Of a stretch of 64,000 nt of DNA, positions 24,662-33,472 are shown piece after piece. Each line of letters starts with the position of its first letter. Position 1 is the first letter of the stretch. This DNA comes from Sphingobacteriales bacterium 44-15 (GTDB taxonomy: Bacteria > Bacteroidota > Bacteroidia > Chitinophagales > Chitinophagaceae), in NCBI GenBank assembly GCA_001899685.1, contig MKWG01000043.1:1-64000 (forward strand), in the 5' to 3' direction. A model generated the notes under the pieces. It ran no database searches and had not been told where the DNA came from. It saw nothing but the letters and a program-made list of their open reading frames with translations. A program made the translations under genes and the position numbers.

Positions 24662-27600
24662 TTAGAACAAGGCCCGCAACGCCGCCCTGCCTATATGAAC
24701 GGCATGTGATGTGCCAGCCTTCCGCCCTTCATACTGGAAGTTGAGCTCGAGATAAGAAGTAAGCCTTTTGGTAAGATCGAGCGTCCATAAAAAATTTTTT
24801 CCCGGCAATAACGCATCCAGCATGATATAGGAAACTGCCGTATTTGCCACATTTGCATTTGCCGGATCAGTATACTTTATCCGGCTGAACGTAAAGCGCC
24901 CCGTAACAGAAGTGCTGGACAATACATTGTATTTTGCTTCGCCGGTGATGGAATGAATGGAGGCCTTTTGTACAGAGTCCGTATTTTTTTTATCATCAAA
25001 ACGGTAGCCTGCAGAAACCCTGAAATCAGTGCCGCGCACAAATGATATCCTGGGTTCTATACCCACAGATTTAATAGCATAATTCTGGTTATCAAAGTTA
25101 GGAGTCATAAGCCTGCTGCTGCCATTTTTCCCTGTCAGTTCCAGCATCAGGGAACGGTTGATATTAAACCTGCTTTTGAAGTTCCAGTCGTTCACCCTAC
25201 GGCTTTCATAGCCATAGGTCAAAAAGGCTTTATTACCGCTCCTGATATTATTCAGGTCCATTCCCCACACGCTGCTCGACCTGTTGAAAGAAAAAGAATT
25301 GCTGAATACCTGGTTCAGGATGATCAAAGAAGTGTCTGACAGGGCAGTGGAAAAAGGATTAAAGCTCAGGTTTCCCGACATTTCCTTTTTATACACCTGC
25401 AGGGAGCTTTGAAAATATAACCGTGTAAGAAATTTTTCAAAATGATTCGCTTTCGCTTTATCAATAGCAGCAGCAGGATTGATGATAAAGCTATAATTAA
25501 ACTGGAGATAATTTGCCCTGATAAATTCATTGGTAGGCGTAAATATCCTTATATATTTCGCCTGGTCCCTGAACTGTGCCGTCTCAAATTCGTTCAGCTC
25601 CTGCATACCGTTGCCATTATAATCAATCCATGTATACTCTCCCTGCCCTGCAGGCACTTCCACGTAAGTAAAATTCCTTTTTTGCTCCTGTCCCGTGCCC
25701 ACTTCATACAGCAGATTGCCATTAATCATCCCTTTCCATTCATTGATCAGGTATTCTGCCCTTCCCAGGATAGTCTCTTCCGGCTTTTGAGTGGTGATCT
25801 TTTCGTCGGGAACTTTCAGATTGCGGTAGGTTACGTTCAGCCGGAACTGGTGCTTTTCATTTTTAAGTAATTCAGTATAGGCATTGATATTGTTACTACG
25901 ATCTGTAGTCAATAGTTTTCCTCCGTAAGGATAGCTATTCGCTCTTGTAAAATAGGTAATGCCCCATTTGTTGGGCTTGTTCATCGGCGACTTTATGTAC
26001 AACTGCCATATATCAAAAGAGAAGCTCCCGGTATTAAGGGAATCAAACATTTTGTACTTAATAACATTACGCTCCATGCTATATCCTGCACCGATAGTAT
26101 GATCGCCCAGCTTTGGAAAACCGCGCGACACATCAATGGAGGGCTTAAGAAAATACCCCCGCTGGTCACTCATGGAAAAACCGGAGACCATCAACTGGTT
26201 GTTGAGATGCCAGTTGCCATAATCCGCCTTTTGAACAATACTGTTGCGGACACCATTATATCCATCATTTCGGGTGTAGGTATCAAACGAATATTGCAGG
26301 CTGTTGCCCGACTTGCCTATCAATTGGGCGCCCGCATGAAAAAGCTGTTCTGTGGCTGTATTCACGCTGAGCGGTAAGCCCCACTGCCTGTAAAACTCAA
26401 CAGTGCGCAACCGCTCCACAGGACGGAAACGGTCCTGTACCCATTCATAGCTCATCTGCGATTTCAACGCACTACCGGATGTTCCTTTCAGCTTTCTCAG
26501 GTCATTAATAAGCAACCGTACCGCATATCCTTTATCATCCGCCTTATCCTTTGTGGAGAAGCTGTTGATATTATAACTGCTTACCGCAGCCTCTGTGCTG
26601 ACTGTAGTATGGTCTGAAAGGGTATAGTCGGCACCGATAGTGAGCACCTGCTGCTTTTTGGGGGCCACGAGCAGTATGACAGGCTCATAGTTACCACGGG
26701 GGAGGTTATCAGCGTCGGGCGATACCCATTTAAACACTTTCCCGTTGGCCGCATTGGTTTCATCAGCTACATAATTTCCCCTGCCCTGCCCTACTTCCGT
26801 AAAAGCCAGCCCGTACAGCACATCTTCTTTTTGCGGGGCATATACAAACACAGAATCATGCACGCTGCTGTTGTATACCGTATCTATTTTCTTATATAAT
26901 ATTTTGCCTGTCGAAAAAGTATCCAGCGATTGTGAGGGATACAATGCATTCCGGATACTGTCGCCTATATCAGCCAGAAACTGCTTTTGGTTGGGGTCAA
27001 GCGTCTGGTTGATCGGTGAATTCTTCGCATCTGCATTGGAATATGCAGCTACCTTCAGCTTTAGCCTGGAGCCTATGGCAGCTTCATCCAGCACATACAA
27101 CTGGGAGTTTAGATAGTTCCTGTCGGCATAGCCAAATTCCACCTGTATGCGTGAGTCCTTTGATATCATGCGTTTAGGCGTAAACGTTATTTCCGCGGTA
27201 TTATAATTGATCACGTAATCCTGGTCTTCGCCGCGCTGCATCTGCTCGCCGTCAATATATACTCTTTCCGTACCGGCAAGCACTATAAAGAAAAGCTCAT
27301 TATTGGGACCCTGCAGGCGGTAAGGTCCCTGGTTGCCTTCTGTGCCCTGGAAAATATTCCTTGTATATTTTCCTTTGGCTATGGCGCCGCTGAATAAAAA
27401 ATGGTTTTTTATATTCGGGCTTATCTTATTTTCCTGTTCAAAAGCGGCGCCCTGCAAACGGGAATAATAGTTTAAAAAGTAGTTCTGCTGCTGCCGGATA
27501 TCTATATCACCGATATCAAAATGCCAGCCGTTTTTCTTGAACTGGATAAAGACACGGTCAAATTCATTCAGGTTTTGCGTATTGCCATCGGGCTGTATGG

Positions 27601-28138
27601 GAATATTACTGTCGGTGATGGCCGCTGCGATCTGGATGCTGTCGGCAAGGTAGCCGCTCATCTGCAGGTTCAGCGTGGAATTGAGCACCACGTCCTGCTG
27701 GTTACCAAAAGAAAGACCTCTTCCAAAGCTGCCGTTATAATTGATATTACCAAAATCAAAAATAGAGTTTTGATTAAAATCATTTCCGCTGATAGTGGGT
27801 CCGGCCAAAAAATTATTACTGATACTGTCGAACCGCATCCTTTGGTACACCGTGCGGAACCTGCCGGGGAATACCCGGTATAATATGAGCGCGCTGTCTG
27901 CCGGAGGTCTTTTATTCCAGGTGAGGATAGCTTTTATATCATCGAGCCTGTAATACGCGGGATCAATATTGATCATTTTAAAAGTGCCCGGCACAATGCT
28001 TAAAGAATCGAGCCACAGGGTATCCTGCCTGGTACTGATGATCTTTTTCCGGAGATTGGAGAGCGAGGGATTTTGCTGGGCCTGTACCTGGTAAGCACCC
28101 CAAAAACACATCAATATCAAAAGCAGCAGGTTTTTCAA
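24662..28138 (-). CDS. Very large outer-membrane beta-barrel protein of unknown function
   Basis: 1158 aa starting at a TTG codon (28138). The signal peptide MKNLLLLILMCFWGAYQVQA fits this start, and the only near ATG, at codon 10, would truncate it. Residues about 100-380 contain 'NLQMSGYLADSIQIAAAITDSNIPIQPDGNTQNLNEFDRVFIQFKK' and 'RVYIDGEQMQRGEDQDYVINYNTAEITFTPKRMIS', a pattern also found in SprA-type translocon proteins. The C-terminal 700 residues are repeated aromatic beta strands, as in a 30-plus-strand barrel. It is a conserved but unassigned Bacteroidota protein as far as I recall. A role in OM transport or secretion is inference. Confidence 0.8.
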   Translation of the reverse strand: MKNLLLLILMCFWGAYQVQAQQNPSLSNLRKKIISTRQDTLWLDSLSIVPGTFKMINIDPAYYRLDDIKAILTWNKRPPADSALILYRVFPGRFRTVYQRMRFDSISNNFLAGPTISGNDFNQNSIFDFGNINYNGSFGRGLSFGNQQDVVLNSTLNLQMSGYLADSIQIAAAITDSNIPIQPDGNTQNLNEFDRVFIQFKKNGWHFDIGDIDIRQQQNYFLNYYSRLQGAAFEQENKISPNIKNHFLFSGAIAKGKYTRNIFQGTEGNQGPYRLQGPNNELFFIVLAGTERVYIDGEQMQRGEDQDYVINYNTAEITFTPKRMISKDSRIQVEFGYADRNYLNSQLYVLDEAAIGSRLKLKVAAYSNADAKNSPINQTLDPNQKQFLADIGDSIRNALYPSQSLDTFSTGKILYKKIDTVYNSSVHDSVFVYAPQKEDVLYGLAFTEVGQGRGNYVADETNAANGKVFKWVSPDADNLPRGNYEPVILLVAPKKQQVLTIGADYTLSDHTTVSTEAAVSSYNINSFSTKDKADDKGYAVRLLINDLRKLKGTSGSALKSQMSYEWVQDRFRPVERLRTVEFYRQWGLPLSVNTATEQLFHAGAQLIGKSGNSLQYSFDTYTRNDGYNGVRNSIVQKADYGNWHLNNQLMVSGFSMSDQRGYFLKPSIDVSRGFPKLGDHTIGAGYSMERNVIKYKMFDSLNTGSFSFDIWQLYIKSPMNKPNKWGITYFTRANSYPYGGKLLTTDRSNNINAYTELLKNEKHQFRLNVTYRNLKVPDEKITTQKPEETILGRAEYLINEWKGMINGNLLYEVGTGQEQKRNFTYVEVPAGQGEYTWIDYNGNGMQELNEFETAQFRDQAKYIRIFTPTNEFIRANYLQFNYSFIINPAAAIDKAKANHFEKFLTRLYFQSSLQVYKKEMSGNLSFNPFSTALSDTSLIILNQVFSNSFSFNRSSSVWGMDLNNIRSGNKAFLTYGYESRRVNDWNFKSRFNINRSLMLELTGKNGSSRLMTPNFDNQNYAIKSVGIEPRISFVRGTDFRVSAGYRFDDKKNTDSVQKASIHSITGEAKYNVLSSTSVTGRFTFSRIKYTDPANANVANTAVSYIMLDALLPGKNFLWTLDLTKRLTSYLELNFQYEGRKAGTSHAVHIGRAALRALF

Positions 28139-28203
28139 TCCATCATTTTTAACAACAATGCTTAAAGTTAGAAATTATTGTATATCAATGAAAAAAACCG
28201 GTT

Positions 28204-28337
28204 AATGCCACGAATTCCAGCGTCCCTCGAAACGCGGGATGATTTATGAATACAACAAAGCCACGAATGCACGAATGTATTTTATTATTATTTATTCGTG
28301 CATCCGTGGCTTTGCTGTCCTTTGTTGTATCCATCAG
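28204..28337. repeat. Long intergenic hairpin repeat, copy 2 (CACGAAT family)
   Basis: It has the same layout as 5403-5583: CACGAATTCCA, a GC-rich hairpin insert (about 28222-28242), then TGATTTATGAATACAACAAAGCC and paired CACGAATGCACGAAT / ATTCGTGCATCCGTGGC arms. The insert sequence differs completely from copy 1, while the flanks are nearly identical. The right edge reaches within 10 bp of the transporter stop codon. Confidence 0.8.
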
Positions 28338-28343
28338 CAGCTC

Positions 28344-29651
28344 CTAAATATGGGTAATCTTTGAATGCTTTCTGGTATCCTTCATAGTAAGATATACCAG
28401 GAGCGAAATAAAAATACAGGCGGTCACATACCAGTAAAACCAGGCTTCATGCCCGATCTGTTTGAACCATAGTGCCACCACTTCTGCCGTGCCTCCAAAA
28501 ACAGCGGCAGTAACCGCATAAGGCAGCCCCACACCAAGCGCCCTGATCTCGGCAGGAAACAACTCTGCCTTCACCACCGCATTGATGGAAGTATAGCCGC
28601 TCACGATCAGCAATCCCAGCATCACCAGCACAAAGGCGCCGCCTGCGCCACGCACTGCCCCTATAGAAGACAATAAAGGAACAGTGCATAAGGTACCTAA
28701 AATACCGAAGCCCATCAGCAAAGGCTTCCTGCCGATCTTATCGGATAGCAGACCGAAGGCAGGCTGCAGCAATGCAAAAAGCAGCAATGAACAAAATGAT
28801 ATCAGTGTGCTTTGGTCAATGCTCAGGTGAACGGTATTTACCAAAAATTTTTGCATGTAGATGGAATAGGTATAAAACGCGATCGTGCCGCCTAAGGTGA
28901 GCCCTATTACCGTAGCCACAGCCTTTGGATGCTTCAACAGCTCGGCTACCGATCCTCGTATGCGTTTATCTTTATCCGTCATAGTGAAAGCAGCAGGCTC
29001 ATCTAAATGTGAACGGATATAAAACGCCACTACGGCAAGACCTGCGCCAATAAAAAAAGGTACTCTCCATCCCCATTCGTGTAGTTGTGCATCCGTGAGC
29101 AAGAGCTTCTGCAGCACCAGTTGAACTCCCAGCGCGACCAGTTGTCCTCCTATCAGCGTCACATACTGGAAGCTGGAATAAAACCCGCGGCGGTTGCCTG
29201 CAGCCATCTCGCTGAGATAAGTTGCCGAAGTGCCATATTCCCCGCCTACACTGAGCCCCTGCAGCAACCGGGCCAGGAACAGCAATACAGGAGCGGCAAC
29301 GCCTATGGTTGCATACCCCGGCGAACAGGCTATGACAAGCGAGCCCACCGACATCAGGAGAATAGAAAGCGTCATCCCCTTTTTCCTGCCGGCTTTATCG
29401 GCAATGCGTCCAAAAAGCCAACCGCCTATCGGGCGCATTAAAAAGCCTACGGCAAAGATGCCCGCGGTATTCAGCAACTGCGCTGTACGGTCGCCATGAG
29501 GAAAGAACACGGGAGAAAAATACAGCGCAAAAGCAGAATAAGCATACCAGTCGTACCATTCCACCAAGTTGCCTATCGAACCACCGGTAATGGCTTTAAT
29601 CCTGCGCTTTGTGTCGGAAATGTCGGAGGCAGTGCTTTGTTGATGGGGCAT
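28344..29651 (-). CDS. MFS transporter, metabolite:H+ symporter (MHS) family, KgtP/ProP-like
   Basis: 435 aa with about 12 hydrophobic segments. The N-terminus 'AITGGSIGNLVEWYDWYAYSAFALYFSPVFF' and 'GFLMRPIGGWLFGRIADKAGRKKGM' are the MHS signatures, and 'LLQGLSVGGEYGTSATYLSEMA' near 135 matches the KgtP/ShiA/ProP group. 'GLLSDKIGRKPLL' near 300 is the second-half MFS loop. It would import an organic acid or zwitterion with protons across the inner membrane. Substrate is not predictable; 2-oxoglutarate is a common one for this group. It is a single gene. Confidence 0.9.
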   Translation of the reverse strand: MPHQQSTASDISDTKRRIKAITGGSIGNLVEWYDWYAYSAFALYFSPVFFPHGDRTAQLLNTAGIFAVGFLMRPIGGWLFGRIADKAGRKKGMTLSILLMSVGSLVIACSPGYATIGVAAPVLLFLARLLQGLSVGGEYGTSATYLSEMAAGNRRGFYSSFQYVTLIGGQLVALGVQLVLQKLLLTDAQLHEWGWRVPFFIGAGLAVVAFYIRSHLDEPAAFTMTDKDKRIRGSVAELLKHPKAVATVIGLTLGGTIAFYTYSIYMQKFLVNTVHLSIDQSTLISFCSLLLFALLQPAFGLLSDKIGRKPLLMGFGILGTLCTVPLLSSIGAVRGAGGAFVLVMLGLLIVSGYTSINAVVKAELFPAEIRALGVGLPYAVTAAVFGGTAEVVALWFKQIGHEAWFYWYVTACIFISLLVYLTMKDTRKHSKITHI

Positions 29652-29951
29652 AGCGTCAAAAATAAAGAAATGATTTTTATGTTACCGGCCGTAGCAACTC
29701 CGGTAATCGTCCCTTGCGTCGCACCCTTCAACGTTCTTATCGCTATTGTGCTGCTGAAAGCTGATGCGGCGGCGGGTAAAGATATAAATTACGGCGGGAG
29801 AGAACTTTTCTCACCAAAGGTAAATCTGCTGAACAATAGTGCAGAGGGTTGAGCATTAGTACATTTGCCCGGCAGATTTCTCCCTCGTAAAAACCTGCAT
29901 TAAACTGCTCCGGCCGTTGGCTCGGTCGAAATGACGGGAGCCGTAATACGT
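29652..29951. other. Intergenic spacer without a recognised gene
   Basis: About 300 bp between two minus-strand genes. I see no plausible coding frame, hairpin terminator or member of the repeat families. A GCGGCGGG-rich patch near 29765 is the only compositional feature. Confidence 0.5.
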
Positions 29952-32900
29952 CTACACCGGTATCGTCAATACAAATATTGTTCTTGTTTTCAGGTCTATC
30001 ACTTCCAGCCTGGCATTCACCGCAGCAAGCTTATCGGTGAGCTCCTGTCGCTGGCGAAGACTGAGCAGTTGCTGCATATCGCTATGTATTGTCTCAAACT
30101 CAAGGGTATACTGCAGGGCTGATTTTTCGTATACTATATGTAGCAGGCAATTGCTCCCGCCCGTATGCACCACATTGGTAATACCGCCCTTCAGGAACCA
30201 GAATACTTCTTTACGCTGCTTCATATTCAACTGCAACGTTTTCACTTTCTCGTCTACCAGCAGGTCTATATTTACACCATAACGGTTTTTGAGCGACTCA
30301 ATCAGCTCGCGCAGCCGCGCAATGGTTTTTTCCATACTGTCATTCTCAGGGCTGATGCTCCACAGCATATCATCCATCGCTGCAATCATGTTATTGCTTC
30401 TTGCGCTTATCTGCTCTATAAACTCCTTCGACTTCTGTGGTTCGGTATCGGCTTTGATGCGCGCCATTTCGCTGAGAATATTGATATTGTTCAAAGCCGT
30501 ATTTATTTCCTCGTGCAGGTCGTCAGCTATAGCCGCCCGCATAGTGTGTATTGCTTCTTTTCTCGACATACGTTCCCTGTCGAGCCAGTATAAGACCATG
30601 CCGGCCAATACCGCTATCATGATATAAAACCACCATGTTTTCCAGAAGGGACCGCTTACATCAATTTTCAGCATTATCAGGCCAGGCAGCTCATTGCCCA
30701 TATCATCCGAAGGCTGAATGATAAAACTATACCTGCCGGGCGGCAGGTAATTATATACCGCCTGGTAGGTACGGTAAGACTGGCTCCAGTCTTTATCAAG
30801 CCCTTCCATTTTATATTTCAGCATGTGGGGACTGCTGTATAGAAAAGGAGAAAACTCGATCACCAGCGGATTATCATCATATTCCAGCCTCAGCTCCTGC
30901 AATGCCAAAACAGAATCCTTATTAAGCGCCTCATTTTTAAGCCGGATATCTGTAATGCCTACGACAGGGATATAATGGCTACTTTTTATTTCCGCTGGCA
31001 GAAAGGAAATAAAGTTGTGCGTGGCGCCGAATACTATTCTTTCGTCGGGCAATACATACGAGGCCGACTGCACAAAATGTTCGTTATCCAGTCCGTCCGT
31101 ACGGTCATAGATGATAAATATACCCTTTTGAATGTCCACCTGGTACAACCCGCTTGTAGAAGTGATCCACGCATAGCCATTCCTGTCTTTTTCAACGGCG
31201 GTGATAAATCCTGAAATAAGCCCCGCCCCTCCAACCGGCTTCAACTTTTTAGTGAACACATTATATTTTACCAGCCTTGTAGCAGTAGTGATCAACATTA
31301 TACTGTCGTTATATTCCAGCACCGATGATATACCTCTTTCCGGTAATTGCAGATCACCTGGTTCCCTGTCGCCAAAATGCATCAGTAGCTTACCGGTAGC
31401 CGCATTCACTATATACAACCCGTTTTCCGGTGTGCCCACCCAAACCTGCCCTCTGCTATCTATCGTGATCTTATTTACCTGTACAGGGGGAATATCTGCA
31501 ACAGCAACTATACTTTCAATGCCACGACGCAATCCATCCGGCGCAACAATAAACACTCCTTTATTATGCGTGCCCAGCCAGAGCCTGCCCTGCTTATCTT
31601 CTGCGATCTGCCTTACGGTGACATTGCCGAGCGCCGGGGGATTAAAATATTTCGCCTCCCGTGTCAGCTGGTCAACGGCATAGAAACCGGGTTCAGCGCC
31701 CATCCATAAGGTATTGCTGTCCCGGGAGACCGCCATGCTCCAGATAAAAGGCTTTTGTCCGTTCCCCATCCCTTTGATGCTAAACGCAACCGGGTTCAGC
31801 CTATCATCATACTCATACAGCCCGTCATTCCAGGCGCCGGTAAGCAGGGTATTCCACCTGGTATATGCAAATGACAGCACCTGCCCGTCGCCCCGTTTAC
31901 TGCCATTCTTCCTGTCGTGATAAATATTTGTAAAAAACTCTTTGGAAGGATTGAAACGGTATAACCCGTTATTATCGGTACAAACCCAAATATTATTCTC
32001 CCGGTCTTCGTACAGGCAATGCACCATTTCATAGGCAATGCTCCGCTCATTGGTATAACCGTTGTGCACTATTTCCAGACGGTTGTCATTTTCCCTGAAA
32101 TGAGCAAGCAATAACATGCCATATATCCAAACAGATCCATCGCGCTGCTGCATAAACCGTTTGACATTATAATAAGAACTTACCTGTTCTCCGGGCGAAT
32201 AGTCTTTTACGACAAACTTATTGTTCAGGAGACTATAGCAGCTCACCAGGTCATGTCCATTATTGCTTACGCTCCACAATCGTTTTTGTGCATCAAAAAA
32301 AAGATTAGTGTATGTTCCGGCTTTATCAAAAGCGCTGATGGCCGGTTCTTGTTCTGTATTGTTGTCGCTCCTGCTTAATATGCCGGTGGTTTTATTATAA
32401 ACGGCTATGCCGCCATTTTCAATAGCCAGCCAGTATTTCCGGGTACCCGGCTGAGGCACAAAATCACTGATGCGCCAGTCCTTATCCTGTTTGAAAAAAT
32501 TATACTCGTAAGAAAAAGCGTTGCGCTGTTCATTATAGGTAATTACCTCGCTGCCCGATATCAGGTAAAAAACATTTCCCTCTTCATCGCATACCAGTCT
32601 TTTCAAAGTTGTGACCGGCGATACCGGCAGCCTGAAGGTGGCAGGCACTTCTCTGAAAACAAAATGGCGGGTGTCGAAAATACCGGCCCTGCCATCGGCG
32701 AGGAGAACCCAGAGATTCTTTTTTTTATCTATTATTACCTGCCATACCGGATTGGAAGGCAGAGAGCCCGCATCGCCGTCGAGGTGCCCGAAGGTTTTGA
32801 AACGTATACCGTCAAAGCGCTGTAATCCCTGGGTGCCACCCATCCAGATATAGCCCTGCTCATCCTGCACAGCGGTATTGACCTGGTTTGAAGCAATCCC

Positions 32901-33002
32901 GGACTCAGGCGGGTAATGAATAAAATTATAATGTTTTTCTTCCTGTCCGTAACCAACCAGGAAGATCAATTGTATAAGGGAAAAAATAATACAGCGATGC
33001 AA
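29952..33002 (-). CDS. Propeller-type sensor with a histidine-kinase-like C-terminus
   Basis: 1016 aa from a TTG start (33002), chosen because an in-frame TAA lies just upstream and the signal peptide (MHRCIIFSLIQLIFLVGYGQ) begins there. About twelve Reg_prop-type repeats (YIWMGGTQGLQRFDG, LWLGTHNKGVFIV, VWVGTPENGLYIV) form two beta-propellers in the periplasm (about 25-680). A Y_Y_Y domain follows (about 690-770), then one transmembrane helix (about 785-805). The H-box DLHEEINTALNNINIL holds His830. The ATPase part is decayed: the N-box reads GGITNVVHTGG, and no DxGxG motif is visible. Without a receiver or HTH domain it is not a standard hybrid sensor. It may be a pseudokinase or a phosphotransfer partner. 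Confidence 0.85.
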   Translation of the reverse strand: MHRCIIFSLIQLIFLVGYGQEEKHYNFIHYPPESGIASNQVNTAVQDEQGYIWMGGTQGLQRFDGIRFKTFGHLDGDAGSLPSNPVWQVIIDKKKNLWVLLADGRAGIFDTRHFVFREVPATFRLPVSPVTTLKRLVCDEEGNVFYLISGSEVITYNEQRNAFSYEYNFFKQDKDWRISDFVPQPGTRKYWLAIENGGIAVYNKTTGILSRSDNNTEQEPAISAFDKAGTYTNLFFDAQKRLWSVSNNGHDLVSCYSLLNNKFVVKDYSPGEQVSSYYNVKRFMQQRDGSVWIYGMLLLAHFRENDNRLEIVHNGYTNERSIAYEMVHCLYEDRENNIWVCTDNNGLYRFNPSKEFFTNIYHDRKNGSKRGDGQVLSFAYTRWNTLLTGAWNDGLYEYDDRLNPVAFSIKGMGNGQKPFIWSMAVSRDSNTLWMGAEPGFYAVDQLTREAKYFNPPALGNVTVRQIAEDKQGRLWLGTHNKGVFIVAPDGLRRGIESIVAVADIPPVQVNKITIDSRGQVWVGTPENGLYIVNAATGKLLMHFGDREPGDLQLPERGISSVLEYNDSIMLITTATRLVKYNVFTKKLKPVGGAGLISGFITAVEKDRNGYAWITSTSGLYQVDIQKGIFIIYDRTDGLDNEHFVQSASYVLPDERIVFGATHNFISFLPAEIKSSHYIPVVGITDIRLKNEALNKDSVLALQELRLEYDDNPLVIEFSPFLYSSPHMLKYKMEGLDKDWSQSYRTYQAVYNYLPPGRYSFIIQPSDDMGNELPGLIMLKIDVSGPFWKTWWFYIMIAVLAGMVLYWLDRERMSRKEAIHTMRAAIADDLHEEINTALNNINILSEMARIKADTEPQKSKEFIEQISARSNNMIAAMDDMLWSISPENDSMEKTIARLRELIESLKNRYGVNIDLLVDEKVKTLQLNMKQRKEVFWFLKGGITNVVHTGGSNCLLHIVYEKSALQYTLEFETIHSDMQQLLSLRQRQELTDKLAAVNARLEVIDLKTRTIFVLTIPV

Positions 33003-33024
33003 AGCAGGGTTTAATTAGTACCGT

Positions 33025-33055
33025 CAAATGTAGGATTCGTTTACCAAAAAGCCAA
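33025..33055 (-). promoter_or_regulatory. Promoter of the propeller sensor gene
   Basis: On the minus strand TTG (33055-33053) is followed after 20 nt by TACATTTG (33032-33025), a full match to the Bacteroidota TTTG-N19-TAnnTTTG pattern apart from the first T. The transcript would start near 33018, 15 nt before the TTG start codon. Confidence 0.6.
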
Positions 33056-33155
33056 CCGGTTGATACAACGATCCCGGCAATTGATGCTGCATAATCAGCA
33101 ATTCATCCGGAGCCTTCCGCTTTGGGATCTTTGCGACACTTCGTGACTCCGAGTA

Positions 33156-33452
33156 GCTCAAAAGGTTTCACGCAGCGGGCGCAAAGGAGCGGCGACGCAA
33201 AGGAAAATATCGCTGCGCTCTTTGCACCGTAGCGACTGCTGCGAGAATTGTATGGCTCAAAGGGTTTCACGCAGCGGGAGTAAAGGAGCGGCGACGCAAG
33301 GAAAAATATCGCTGCGCTCTTTGCACTGTAGCGATCGCTGCGAGAATTGTATGGCTCAAAGGGTTTCACGCAGCGAGCGCAAAGGAGCGGCGACGCAAAG
33401 AAAAGCATCGTTGCGTTCATTGCACCGTGGCGACTGCTGCGAGAATTGTATT
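33156..33452. repeat. Three tandem copies of a 99-bp repeat
   Basis: Units start at 33156, 33255 and 33354 with an exact 99-bp period. Each reads GCTCAAAGGGTTTCACGCAG, then a CGC-rich body, then CTGCGAGAATTGTAT. They differ at scattered sites, so they are not fresh duplications. A solitary relative lies inverted at 45596-45690. The 99-bp period keeps reading frames open through the array, which creates a false 121-codon frame on the minus strand. The array fills the gap between the sensor and the WYL regulator. Confidence 0.88.
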
Positions 33453-33472
33453 TCAGAATAAGCGGCAACTCC

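Noticed and set aside
29657-29664. TATTTTTG on the minus strand as a promoter of the transporter gene
   Set aside because: It ends only 5 bp before the start codon, so a transcript would start within the start codon; no -33 at the right distance.
33103-33468. Minus-strand open frame of 121 codons with repeats
   Set aside because: It is an artefact of the 99-bp array, whose period is a multiple of three; no start context or family match.
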